Shown here one piece after another: positions 43,412 to 55,545 of a stretch of DNA of 64,000 nt. The translations under genes and the position numbers were made by a program. The notes below the pieces were generated by a model that was not told where the DNA came from, made no database searches, and saw nothing but the letters and a program-made list of their open reading frames with translations. Each line of letters begins with the position of its first letter. The stretch's first letter is position 1. Origin of the DNA: Adiantum capillus-veneris (lineage: Eukaryota; Streptophyta; Polypodiopsida; Polypodiales; Pteridaceae); the NCBI GenBank assembly GCA_014529385.2, contig CM043956.1, forward strand, positions 85,241,721-85,305,720, given 5' to 3'.

Positions 43412-44185
43412 TATACCCCTCTAAATATTGCTCAAAAACCCATGATATGACCTATCCTCTGAAATCTCTTGAAAAATGGATTCTGAAGAGCCAAGTTCCA
43501 AAAAGTTTGGATGAGTTCTATGAAAGTTGCCATTTTTTTCAATTAGCTAGTTTTTTTAATGCTATGTTACTTTGAAATGACCTTTCTCTATATCTATATG
43601 AAAGCAATGTCTGATACATGCATGCTATTTATCAATAGATAGCATTTGAGGAGTAGATTTTGAATATGTAACCTTTGAAATTTTTGGATCTAATTTGTTA
43701 AATTTTTATCAATCCCCATTTTTTGAAAGTTGTGCCACATCAACAATTTCTTACAAGGTCCAAAAATGAGCTCAAAAGTTTTATAGTGCGTGTGTGTGTG
43801 TGTGTGCGCACGTGGAAAGAGAGAGAGAGGGGGAGGGGGGGGGAAGAGGTGTCGCCTTTGTGTCTTCGTTCATCTTCAAGAGGAAACTTGGGAGGTCGAT
43901 CTACTGCTACTACGAGGAAAAGCCATGAAAATGAAGCTATGGGGGTGAAGGAGTGGCTGAGAAATCCATGAGTTAAGGGATGAAATGCAACCCCCTACAC
44001 AAATGAAGAGGCATGGTCGTAGAGTGGCATCTCGAGGTAGGGTGTTCAAGTTTCTTGGGATAGTTGAAGAATCTCTTGGAAGGGAAGAGAATTTTTTAAC
44101 ATTGTGGGAACGGTCTCTAAAAAGATTTTTCAAATGAGTTTTGAATTCAACAGATCTCAGACATCGTATTCAAAAGGTAAATGGG
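43412..44185 (+). repeat. dispersed direct repeat R1, copy 1
   Basis: Matches 48828-49610 from 'acccctctaaatatt' to 'caaaaggtaaatggg'. It contains a (GT)n then GA-rich microsatellite at 43788-43845. Ends are not TG...CA. It has no coding content. Confidence 0.7.
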
Positions 44186-44186
44186 G

Positions 44187-44305
44187 AGTCCATTTTGAAT
44201 GTTTTTTTACCTTACCTAGAATGTGTATGCAAGTTTTTGGACTTCTATAATAAAGTCCATTTGGAATTTTTTTTACCTTACCTAAAATGTGTATGCAAGT
44301 TTGTG
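44187..44305. repeat. ~75-bp tandem duplication
   Basis: Two units contain 'gtccattt-gaat/gaatt', then 'tttaccttacct-a-aatgtg' and 'tatgcaagttt', starting near 44187 and 44261. Confidence 0.7.
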
Positions 44306-46325
44306 GCCTCATGTGATTCTAGTATTATGTGGTTTGACCATGCAATTTGGTTTATTTTCAATCACTTGGAGCAAGTCTTCGATGAGAAGCCGGCGGACTT
44401 TCACTTATCATGGATTTGCTATTGGTTGGGCCGGCCAACCAAACCACTAGTTGTTGCTTAAACTACTTTTAACATCTTTCACGGTCTTATGCTTGATATT
44501 CTTAGAGAGCTCAGATCAGATGAGCCAAGCACTTATCTCACCACTTATGCCAATTAGAAAAGAGTTAAAACTATTATTGGATTGTTAATCCTTCGTTGTG
44601 GATGATGATTCCCCCTCATTGAAAAGACCCAACTCTTGAACCACTCCTAACAACTCCTTCACATCTTTTCTAAAGCCAAGCACTTTTGCTAGCTTTAATA
44701 GAGAAAAGTCTCAAAAATTTACTAGAGGAAGAGGAAGAAACACACCTATCCATCACCCCATTGGCTTTTGTAATCCTCTATACCTTGTAAGAAATTTTTG
44801 GCCCTTGTGGAAGGAGGCGTCTCTCAAAAAGGACTTCTACGGCTTATCTCATCTATATACATTGTTTGTAGGGAAAATTACCAAAATACCCCTCAAATTT
44901 AAAAAATTCCCATAATACCCTTGTATTTATTTTGGTTAGATTGTTCAAGATTTTTTAATCTTTATTCCTTTTTGACAATTAAGATCCATTTTTGCGTGCT
45001 TAGCATGTAATTTGTCACAGAATACCTCGCAAACAAGGCAATTATGTCTAAAGATAATGAAGCAACTCATCTCTAAAGCCTACATAATCAACTCAAATTT
45101 TGGATTTAGCATCTTATATTGATAAGCAATGAGTATTCTTATGAAAAGCTACAAATTTTTTAATCTTTGGACAGAATTTAATTTCACAACCAAAGGTATT
45201 TTGGGAATTTTGGAAATTTTGAACAGCATTTTGGGAATTTATGACAAAATATTGGGGGTATCTTGGGAATTTTTGAAATTTGAGGGGTATTTTGGGAATT
45301 TCCACAAACTAGAGGGGTATTTTGGTAATTTTCCCTTGTTTGTACAAGAATGAACTTTTGGATTGGTTTTTGCCCAATTGTATTTTCTATGAGTGTTTTG
45401 ATCTACTTTTTGGAAACCATAAAATGTTAGATAAGGTCCTTATTGGCTAGACTTACACTCAACCTATTAAAAGTTTAGCGTACAACAATGATTTTCTACG
45501 TCACAATAATAACCCTAAATATGCTTGTGATAAGTTTCAAACTTTTTGTAATGGTTTTAGGGATTTAGGCAGGCATGATTGCACTTGTGATTTCAAGGTT
45601 ATTAATGATCCTACAATCAAAAAATTCACGGCGAATGGACTGAATCACATTCTTGTTTCTTTCCAAAAAGCCCCTACCTTGCCCTATCAGCTTTACTTAG
45701 CTCATAGGGCTAACCTGGTCAAAAATTTCTAACTGGAGAAGATGGTCATACTAGACTTAACCAATTTGGTTTGACAATGTTTTCTCCAAAAAAGTAACTC
45801 TTTTACCACATAAATGGTTGTCTAATGATAGCACTTGGATCACATCCAACCTCAACTTAAAATTCAGTCTTGCAAAAAATTGGTTTGATGTCGGTCTTGA
45901 TAAAGCTGCCACTTGCCCTACTATCATTTGCAAAAACATCGCTTGGAAAGCCGCTCACTTACAACTATCTGGTAGTAACAATCTTAAACTCTCAATTCTA
46001 CTACACAATCCCCATAATGGTAACTACGAATACCACTTTATTTGGAAATGAGACACTCTTAAAATGTCATCCACAGAATTTATCAAGAAAATGAGTAACC
46101 AACCACATAAAGAGGCACTTGGTACATGTATTAGTCTTCTTTACATGATCTTATATTCCTCTTCTAGCTGATTTTTCATGCTAGAAGACATCAAGCAACT
46201 CATTCACAAATTCTATTTCAATGGCTTCAAAAGAAACAAACTAATTAATATTATCACAAAGGCTATTTCACAAAATAATAGGCATAGCTTAGGATTTATT
46301 CTCACTAACCTCATTTATTTGAGTG
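44306..46325 (+). pseudogene. decayed coding repeat, unidentified (possibly an RT relative), copy 1
   Basis: Protein-like phrases in shifting plus-strand frames: MWFDHAIWFIFNHLEQVFDE, KPADFHLSWICYWLG, FHGLMLDILRELRSDEPSTY, then past the MITE KFQTFCNGFRDLGRHDCTCD, KFTANGLNHILVSFQKAPTL, PHKWLSNDSTWITSNLNLKF and WFDVGLDKAATCPTIICKN. The last motif, D-K-A-x(5)-I-C-K, resembles a block upstream of the RT core in Penelope-like elements, but no YxDD or GIY-YIG domain is visible. A second copy at 60125-60815 preserves the latter half. It is interrupted by the MITE at 44871-45335. Confidence 0.35.
44871..45335. mobile_element. 465-bp Mutator-like MITE
   Basis: Inverted ends of 24 bp are perfect and begin GGGAAAATTACCAAAATACC; inside them AAATTCCC-A-AAATACCC motifs recur. 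A perfect 9-bp target duplication ttgtttgta flanks it (44862-44870 and 45336-45344). Nine-base duplications are the Mutator (MULE) signature. There is no transposase; the open frame 45129-45353 follows the repeated motif only. Confidence 0.85.
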
Positions 46326-48827
46326 GGCAATAGGCCCATACACAATGGGCCTACTGCCGCGCGACCCATTCTGTATGGCGTTTGGGATCGCGCGGGTACA
46401 CACACACACACAGAGGAACTGCTAGTAGCTGAATGTAAACTCATCCATTCCCACCAAAACACATACTCACGTGTGAATTACCTTTTCATGCCCTCATAAC
46501 TCTCCCTCCAAAAATGGGATATTTTGACCTTGAGGTACTGCAATGATTGTATAACATATATTATTGGTTGCCTCTTTTGAGGTACGTAACCACTAACTTT
46601 GGTCAATAAACAAAATAACATCACTAATGTGGGATTTTTCTCACTTAAATCCCCTAGGGTGACCTATCCATGGCTTTGGCATTTAACACCAAGCGGCCTA
46701 TAGCCTACCACCCTTATAAACATCGAGTTTAACCCCCTGGAACCCCTCGTGGGACTAATGTCTTTTTAAGGGGTCGTGCTTTTTGGTTTACATATGGCTC
46801 CACCCTTCATAGGGCGTCTTCCTTGCCACTCACTAACTCTCAATATTTGTAGGTTTTTGTGACCCACTGGTGATTCAAGTACATAGCGACATATCACACC
46901 CTCTATGGTGCCTCACTCTCTGCCCCGCTACTCTCTCTCTCTCTCATGCTTGCTCACGTCTTATGACAGTCTGCCTCTCTCCTAAATTAACCCCTACAGC
47001 AAATAACATGGTAGTCACCTCTCACATTCTTGAGCCTTGAGGTTTGGGCTCAACTGAATGTGCAGATCATGTGGGAGATCTTCAAAACTTGGCATTAATT
47101 GACGCCTTCACCTTGAGGGATTTCTATAAAAGGAGGTGAGGGTTGCTTTGTCCCCTCACTTAGCCTTGCTTTGCATATTTTGTGTGTATGAGAAAGTAAG
47201 GAGAGTGGGCTTTCTTTCTACCTGCTTATTGTGGTGCTGTGGAGTTGGTTGAGCATGATGTGGATTCTCACATCGATAACCAGCTGCAGTGACTTAGTTC
47301 TACATAATTACATTTTGCACCGTTTTTTGTACTCAACACTAGCGAAAAATAACTAGGTTTTGATTTGGGTATGATGTACCTTTAATGGCTATGCATAATA
47401 GGTAGGTTCTTGGTGCATGTATGGTTTCTGCATCATACTTACTGTTTGGATCTATTGCTTGGAATATTGGTTTTTTTAATGCATACAGTAAAAAGTAGTT
47501 CCTTTGTAACATGTAGGATTTGATTAACGTGGTTCTCTCATGGTAGTAATTTTTTTGTTTCCCATTTCACCATTTAGGTAAATACAAAACAAATATGTTT
47601 TACAAACACCTGCTTGGATTATAGTAGGTTGCGGGATTTTTTTTATTGTTCAACTGATAATGCACAAAAATATGATTGAGTTAAAGTTTAAATTGTCCTA
47701 GAAAGATGATACTTATTATATTTTCTGGTTAAAACAGGATGAGATGGTTGTAATTTTGTTAAACTGGCCAAAGTCAGTGGTTCAATACCTCGATCTTTTG
47801 ATCTTAATATGGTCTTTTGACCTAGTGGGCACAGTAGTTCTATTTTTAGGGTCTATACCCACTTGACATGGCACAACCTAGGCAACGGATATAATGGCAT
47901 TTGGGTTTCAAGGCTTAACATTGGTTCAAATTCTACTCTAGGGTATACTACACTCTACCATGGTATCTTACTAGTTTTAAATGTTGAAATTAGAAGACTA
48001 TTTTTGGAAAGGACTATACAAAGTCTTTTTTGGAGAAAAATGTTTTGGTACCATTTGACTTATTCAAAGACTTATACAAAAATGTAAAATACCTCACAAA
48101 ATGATGGGTATAAAAAGACACAAAATGCTTTATGAGCAGAAAATGGAAATAAGACACTATATCAAAAGGGGTGGTGACCTTCTGGTTAGGATTTTATTTA
48201 TATAAATAGCTATTTTGAGTTGATTTTTAAAAATTTGTTATAAAATAATATTATCTACTATAATTTTATAAATGCACTTGTATCCTAAAGGAGTGATGAC
48301 CTGTTTTTTTATTACAAGTTTAAAATGAACTATAAAAGAACTCACACCTTATATTATTCATAAACAGGAAAAAATGATTAAGCTTGAACAATAGTTCTTA
48401 AGTTAAAAAGGATGTAATATGGACATGGATAACAACTGATATAGCCCATTGACACCTGTAAAATGTATTCAAGGCTAACATATATGTTGTCGTGTCTGAA
48501 TGGATGCAGGCAAGAACTCTTTTCTTTCTTGGAATTTTGTTTGCTTAGCTACTATCCATCACTATTATACTAGACTCTTGATACTTTTGAGATGATCAGT
48601 TCAGATTAGCCCATGAATATAAACATTAGTATGAGACCTCATTCTTTTAGCTGAGTTGTTTTTGTGCTACCCCTTATCACTTGTCTAAAGCCAATTTTCT
48701 TTTTATTTTTTATGTTCTTTTGTGTATATTTATTAATGTAAAATAGCAACACACACACATTAGGAGCTCATTTTTGGGCCTTTGAAGGGTGCCACACCAT
48801 CAAAGTTGCACAAAAGGGAGAAACTTG
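46326..48827. repeat. non-coding part of a long duplicated segment, copy 1
   Basis: Down to about 47715 it is repeated at 60816-61040 plus 62646-64000. It contains a palindromic 'GGCCCATACACAATGGGCC' at 46333-46351 and a plus-strand TATA box (tataaaa, 47125-47131) in 'ttctataaaaggagg' followed by a pyrimidine-rich start-like region. From about 47716 to 48827 no relation or gene was seen. Confidence 0.55.
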
Positions 48828-49191
48828 ATAAACCCCTCTAAATATTTCTCAGAACCCCATGATATGACCTATCCTTTGAAAGCTATTGAAAAATGGATTC
48901 TAAAGAGCGAAGGTCCGAAAAATTTTGACGAGTTCTATGAAAGTTTCAATTAGCTAGTTTTGTTAATGTTATGTTAATTTGAAATCACCTTTCTCTATAT
49001 CTATATGAAGGCAATTTTTTTGATACATGCATGCTATAGATAACATTTGAAGAGTAGGTTGTAAATATCTACCCTTTGAAAACATTGGATCTGATTTATA
49101 AAAAAATTATCAATCCCCACTTTTTGGAAGTTGTGCCACATCGACAATTTCTTACAACGCCCAAAAATGAGCTCAAAAGTTTTCTAGTGTG

Positions 49192-49273
<82 letters not shown>

Positions 49274-49610
49274 GCCGCTGTTGTGTTTTTGCTCATCTTT
49301 GAGAGGAAACTTGGGAGGTCGATTTGCTGCTACGACAAGACAAAGACATGAAAATGCAGCTATGGGGGTGAAGGAGTGGCTGAAAAACCCATGAATTAGG
49401 GGAGGAAATGTAACCCTCTACACAAACGAAGAGGCACGGTTGTAGAGTGGCCTATCAAGGTAAGGTGTTCAAGTTTCTTGGGATACTTGAAGAATCTCTT
49501 AGAAGGGAAGAGAAGTTTTTAACATTGTCGGAACGGTCTCCAAAAATATTTGTCAACAATGAGTCTTAAATTCAACAAATCTCAGACATTGTATTCAAAA
49601 GGTAAATGGG
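48828..49610 (+). repeat. dispersed direct repeat R1, copy 2
   Basis: Second copy of 43412-44185, with its own (GT)n(GA)n expansion at 49187-49270 (GA run of about 30 repeats). Confidence 0.7.
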
Positions 49611-49827
49611 CAAAACCATCACTTTGGATTTACATTGGACTTTTGCATTGGGGAGAGAGTGTTGGGTTTCGAAGCCCTAGTCCAATTAAGTCTAAATCTA
49701 TGGGAACAAGCCATATGCCATTTAGATGATACACTCAGTCATGCATGGGAAAGAGTGGCTATCATTAGTTAAATTGGTGATGTATGTAAAGGCTTTGAAT
49801 AATCATAAATCCTTGCATAGTTCATAG

Positions 49828-51880
49828 TGAGGGCGAGCTTTTTGAAATGGGGCCTCTAAACCCAAACCAATGGGCCTACCCTCACAAAATGTTCGTAAAG
49901 AGGTACGCACACTACTTGAGGCACCACCTTCTTTTGGGAGTGGAGAAGGAAACCAATCAAAATAACACTTGCACTCACTCACTCAAGCAACACACTTTGA
50001 AAACCCCCTTACTCTATATACACTTTGGACACTTGAACACCATCAACGATTATGCAACCCAATGCCCTGCATCAAATGAAATATGCAATTTGTGGAATAG
50101 CATTCACCTTCTCCCCATAAGAATACCCATAATACATCCAAACTCCTCCTCTCTCAAGCACTCATCAAAAAAATCATGCGCACAAGACTTGCCTCTCAAA
50201 CACACAAGAGAATCACTTACAAACTAACACACTTTGCATAGAGAGCTCATCTCCATCTATGCAATGCCGCGACACAAATAAAATCACCTTGAGAGGTAGC
50301 CACATGCATATGTAATGAAGCAAAAGAGAGTTGGAGTGAGAAATTTCTTTAGACGAAATTGAATAAGTGTGGAGAAACAAACCAATGGTAAATTGAGAAT
50401 AGAACACTTACTTGATTTCTTGCACACCTTTTAAGGGGAGGATAGACGCTGGCTAACCATCACGAATTGCGACACTTGAAAGTTTTGAAGATGATTTAGT
50501 GATCACTAACATGATGTATTTACAAGTTATGGAGGTGCTACAAATGATTTAATGGGTTGATGGAGTAAGAGATTGTAGAATGGAAAGAGTGGAGAATAGA
50601 GTTGCACTTCCTCCAAAAGAGGAGGGTTAGGAGGGAGGATGTGAAAGAGGGAGAGTTGGGGTTTTCTCTACTATTGATCAAGAAACAATATGAAGTTGAA
50701 AATAGAGGTGTGTGTCCTTGAGTCTCTCCAAGGGGCTATTTATAGTTGTGTAGGAGTGGGATTATGCTACACTTAATTAGGGTGAGTGATTATCCCTAAC
50801 TAAGTGTCCTTTGACCACTCATTGAATATTGGACATAAAAGGGACTATTTTTTCACCAAAAATATCATTTTAGACCGTGAAGGCTCCATAGGGGTGCATA
50901 ATGTAGGTGGGCCCCACCATGAGGCCCTACGGGTGGCTCCTGCGGGGTATCTCAACTTGTTTGACTTGGCATTTAGAAAGCATCTTCGGGTTGGTCCGAT
51001 CACATGCAAGTGACCTTGAACACTCATTGATCTTCTAGACGATGAGTAGGGGAAAAATAAGATCTCACTCTCTTTATTTACTTGATTTACAGTTCCCTTT
51101 TGCTGCGAATCTGACAGATTTACACTATTTTGAGCATAACTTTTTACCTGTAGCTCGGAATGACATGCTTCAAAAGGCAAATTTGACCTTCTCAACATGT
51201 TTGATATGAATTTGGACTATTCTTCACGCCCATGCACCAAGGATTTTGGTTTGGAAGGTTCACAGTAGGCTAGGGAACCTTTTGCTTGCAAGTCTTCTTG
51301 TATGGGCCCTTTGCTTGTATGCATCCAAGGGGAATCATGCTTTTTCAAAAGGCTATGATGCTTAAACAAATAGAGGAGGGCCCAATATTATTTGCTTGTG
51401 AAAATAATATACAATTGGAGTCTTTTTGAAAGGAGGAAAACTATATGTATATTCTTGAGAGATATTGGGCCACCTATGTAGGGGGCATAGAAGACTTGTA
51501 GAGATGGACCATAATCTTTGGTAAAGACAAGTGGAGAGCTGATTTTCATGGTAATTTATCTATATGGGATGGAAGATGGATATATTATTTTTCTACTACT
51601 AATTCACAAGAGGTAAGAAAGTTTGGGGGTAGATAGTTGGTTATTGTATGCTTACTTTTATTTACAAAGCAAAAAGAAAAGGGTGGTAATATAAATATAT
51701 GACTAAGGTGACATTTTTGGGAAGAGTACAATGTATGTGTCGCCACAAAGGTTAAACAAAGAGGGGGAATTTACTCCAGATAACTTAATAGCGTAGAAAA
51801 ATATATACACATATGAGGAAGAGGACATTGAGTAGGCTGAGAAATGTTGCAAAAAGATGGTTAGCATTTTATGCCACTCA
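49828..51880 (-). repeat. 3' LTR of gypsy B (2053 bp)
   Basis: On the minus strand it starts TGAGTGGCATAAAATG and ends AGCTCGCCCTCA. A TATA box CTATAAATAG is at 50736-50745. Confidence 0.92.
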
Positions 51881-52002
51881 TATTAGCCCTCCCTCAAGCC
51901 TAAAGATATTCATATTTTTAGGAGGACGGTGTTGCTTTTTTTTCTTTCTTTTTTTTCTCTTTTTTTTGTCATTTTTCCTTTTCTATTTTTTTTCTTTTCA
52001 AT
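51881..52002 (-). promoter_or_regulatory. polypurine tract and long purine run, gypsy B
   Basis: Next to the LTR the minus strand reads GAGGGAGGGC (within 51881-51898). Further upstream in the element, 51936-52002 is almost uninterrupted purine on the minus strand (about 65 bases, A-rich with G), far longer than a usual polypurine tract. Confidence 0.7.
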
Positions 52003-52099
52003 AGGAGGAGTGTCATGCACTCTTTTACTCCATTAGACCTGCTTTTCATTACCTCAATTCCATAAATCGGAGATGGGAGGGTTGCCTTGGGTATGTTCA

Positions 52100-54219
52100 G
52101 ATTTCAAGGCTGGTTCTTCTTTGCACATCAAAGCTTTAAAAATAGGTGGATCATTTGCGAAGATGAAGGTAGCCATGCCAATTTGGAGCTTAGATGATGT
52201 AGGCAGATGACAGCCTATCAACGGATTGATACGTTGAAAGTAGGGCTTTAATCTCCATCCATTGACTCTGGTCTTGTGGAGTTTTCCTTATAAATCTGCT
52301 AATCTGTAATTACCATTCCCAAACTTTGTTTTTATCATGAAAGGTCCCTCCCATATTTGCAAAAACGTTTTGTCAAGTCGAGTATCAAGTCGGTTATCAT
52401 AGCGAAGAACCAACATACCTTCCTTCAATCCTTTCCCCTTGAGCTTCTTGTTGATTTTATCCCTTTGGCTTGTCGCTTTGGTGATGTAGTGATCAATGGA
52501 CTCTTCTCTATCTAGCTCAAGTTGTTGGAGATCTAAGATCCTTTCATGTAGAACCTCTTTTGGTTTTTTTGCCACTCTTGCAAGAACGCATAAGCTTGAG
52601 AGCTCTACCTCAATGGGGAGAAGTGCCTCCTGTCCATAAACTAGATGAAAAGGGGTGAATTGGGTAGATACCTTGAAAGATGTCCTATACGCCCAAAGAG
52701 CAGCCGTCAAATGGTGATCCCAATCATTAGGCCGGTCCACAACCTACTTAGAAATGATCTTACATATCATTCCATTCACTTTTTCCACCAATCCATTGCA
52801 TTGAGGATAGTTGGGTGTGGAATGCAGGTGTTTCACTTTTAACCTCCTCAAGAGATCATTCAGAAGGTCAGCCCTAAGACCTGGGCCTCGATCTGATAAG
52901 ATTTCTAGGGGTGTTCCAAACCTACTACAAATATGATCAAAAATAAACTTTGATACCTCTTCAGCTGTGATTCGGGTTGTGCTTGTTGCTTCCGCCCATC
53001 GTGTCATGTAGTCAACACCCATGATGATGAAAACCTTCCCTGTAGAAGTACGAGGTAGGGGACCTATTGCATCCACACCCCACTTTTCAAAAGGGCCATA
53101 AGATATTATTGGGACTCGAGGCTCATATGTTAGTTGTCTATCCCCAGCAATTTGGCATGGCTTACATGCCTTACACCAATATTGGACATCACGATGTAAG
53201 CTCGTCCAAATAAACCCTGCTTGTAAAATCTTCCTACTTGTAATATCTTGAGAAAAGTGACCACCACAGACATCATCATGACATGAAAGAAGAATTTTCT
53301 CTATCTCTTGCACACCTGGTACTCTCCTCAAGACCAAATCTTTCCCTTTGTGATATAAATCATCCCCGATCAACAAGTAAGGTGTGGCCTTCTTAACTAG
53401 TCTATGTCTTTGCACCTTGTCTAAGTGTTTGGGACACTCACCTGTTTGTAGAAAGAAGATAATGTCTTTTAGCGCCTCTTGACCTTGATATTTGGGTTCA
53501 TATAGTTTCACACCTCCTACCGCCATTTGAAGATTTTCATTTGCGAGTAAGTTTGCTTCCTTGTTATGAGTTCTCACAATGTGTTGTACCTGTGTTGCTT
53601 TAAAACCCTTCATCAAAGCTCTTACACTACTAAGCCACTCAAACAATGTACGATTCTTGCACCTCCAAGTCCCTTGGATTTGCCTAACCACTAGCAAAGA
53701 ATTACCTTTTATAATAAGTCTTTTTATACCTAATTCTTTGCATTCTTCTAACCCAAGGGTTAGAGAATACTCAGCCTCATTGTTAGAGTGAACATTGGGT
53801 AGAGTGATACCTTTTCTAACCATTACCTCCTTTTGTGGGTTCAAAATGATGATTCCCCTTGCCGCTTTGTCTTGTTGGCGTTGATAAGCTCCGTCAAAGC
53901 ATAAAGTATGGGCATTATCAATCTCCTTTACTTTGAACTGTTTTGAGCCTTCCTCTCTTTGTAGTCGTGATCCTTCCCTTTCTCTCACTTTGTAGGTGAG
54001 AATGTCTGCAAGTCCTGCTCTTCTGCTATCTTCTACAAGGAAAGTGTATTCAAATTCTTGGAGTTCAAGCATCCACTTTGCTATTCTATATGAGAGGCTC
54101 ATGTGCTGTACTACATATGGTAGATTGTGCTCTAAGGTGAGAAAAACAAATGGCACAGGGAGAAGATACGATCGAAACTTCCTTTCCGCAAACAAGATTG
54201 CAAAGACCACTTTCTCCAT
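52100..54219 (-). pseudogene. gypsy B archaeal-type RNase H and integrase
   Basis: The frame opens inside the classical RNase H (MEKVVFAILFAERKFRSYLL). The second RNase H follows: TLCFDGAYQRQQDKAARG, then NNEAEYSLTLGLEECKELGI and NSLLVVRQIQG. Integrase has the zinc finger HDDVCGGHFSQDITSRKILQ...CKACKPCQ and the DDE residues in WGVDAIGPLP, EILSDRGPGLRADLL and NYPQCNGLVEKVNG. A stop at 52744 separates the C-terminal part (ALWAYRTSFKVSTQFTPFHL, GKGLKEGMLVLRYDN, WEGPFMI), and another at 52288 precedes VNGWRLKPYFQR. Asp-Gly-Ala replaces Asp-Gly-Ser at the first RNase H motif. Confidence 0.85.
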
Positions 54220-55545
54220 TTTCAGTGTATCCCTTCTCGGCTGGATTCATCACCTTGCTTGCAAAATAGATCGGCCTCATGTATAATGTTTTAGGATCTT
54301 TTTGCATCAAAACAACACCAATTGCTTCGAAACCTACACTTGGAGTGACATAGTAGGTCTCTTTTGGATCTGGTGGCATTAGGATTGGGAGAGAGCTAAG
54401 AATGCCCTTCACTTCCTCAAAACATTTTGCATGTTCCCTCCCCCATTCAAATGTATATTGGCTTGCCAACCTATGCAAAGGGGCGATGGCTTCAGCTAGG
54501 AGATGGATGAAGCGAGACATGTACCTCACTTTGTGGTTGAAGGTCATTAGCTCCTTAGTTGTTGTTGGTGGAGATAATGACAAAAGAGCCTCTACTTTAG
54601 AGGGATCCACTTGAATTCCTTGTGAAGAAACCACATGGCCTAGCAAAACCACCTGAGATTCACCGATATGACACTTCTCTGGGTTGAGTTGTCCCCCAAA
54701 TTGATGGAGCCTCTTAAGCCCCTCTTCAACCTTTTGGCAGTGAAGTGATCTACAACTATAAATACAGAAATCATCCATAAAGACTCTTATAGATTTTCCA
54801 AAGAATGGTTGAAATACAAATATTCTGAATCTCATGAAGGTGCTAGGAGCATTGGTGAGCCTAAAAGGCATTAGTCTGAATGCAAAACATCCCCAAGGTG
54901 TGATGAAGGTGGTTTTTGGGTGGTCCTCTTCTGCTATTCTAATTTGAAAATATCTAGAATACCCATATCACACACAGTGTAGCATTCGTGACCTGCTACT
55001 TCATTCAAAATTTCATCTTGGAAAGGGAGAGGGAAATGGTCCCTCTTTGTCGCAGCGTTGAGGGGTTTGTAATCCACGCAGACCCTCCACTTACCATTCT
55101 TCTTGGGAGTGACTACAATAGGTGATACCCATTCGGAGTTGGATACTGGATAGATGAAGCCAGCCTTCGAGAGTCGATTCACTTCTTATAGGAGAGCATT
55201 TTGTTACACAGATCCTAGTCGCCTTAACTTTTGAGCCACGGGTTTGGTCCCTGGTTTCAATTCAATTCGATGCTCTATTACATCTACACCTCTTATTTGT
55301 GAGTAGTCAGTGATAAACAAATTGGGATACCTCCTTAACATATTGATGTAGGACCTCTTCTCCTCACAAGTAAGATCTTTTGCAAGCATATTCTCAAATC
55401 CTTCTTCAAGGTGGTGGCATCTTTCATCCCCTCGTGTGTGATTGTCTGTTGGCTTTTCTTCTATAGGAACATCTTGAGTGTTGGCGTTGAATACAATTCC
55501 AATTACCTCCAAAGAAGACTCCTCTTCACTGGTTGATGCATTGGT
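54086..55545 (-). pseudogene. gypsy B reverse transcriptase and RNase H
   Basis: After the gag-protease stop (55546) the frame continues to KPGTKPVAQKLRRLGSV, a stop at 55204, then SKAGFIYPVSNSEWVSPIVV, KKNGKWRVCVDYKPLNAATK and HECYTVCDM. A one-base shift near 54965 moves the frame to YSRYFQIRIAEEDHPKTTFI, PFRLTNAPSTFMR and the active site FMDDF (54770-54781). LGHVVSSQGIQVDP follows. RNase H is visible as GFEAIGVVLMQ, the first Asp motif apparently altered. A second shift occurs near 54220. This is the standard plant gypsy RT wording (LTNAPSTF), unlike gypsy A. Confidence 0.85.

Noticed and set aside
43412-49610. R1 repeats as LTRs of one element
   Set aside because: The ends are not TG...CA, there is no target duplication or primer site, and copy 1 directly truncates element X2.
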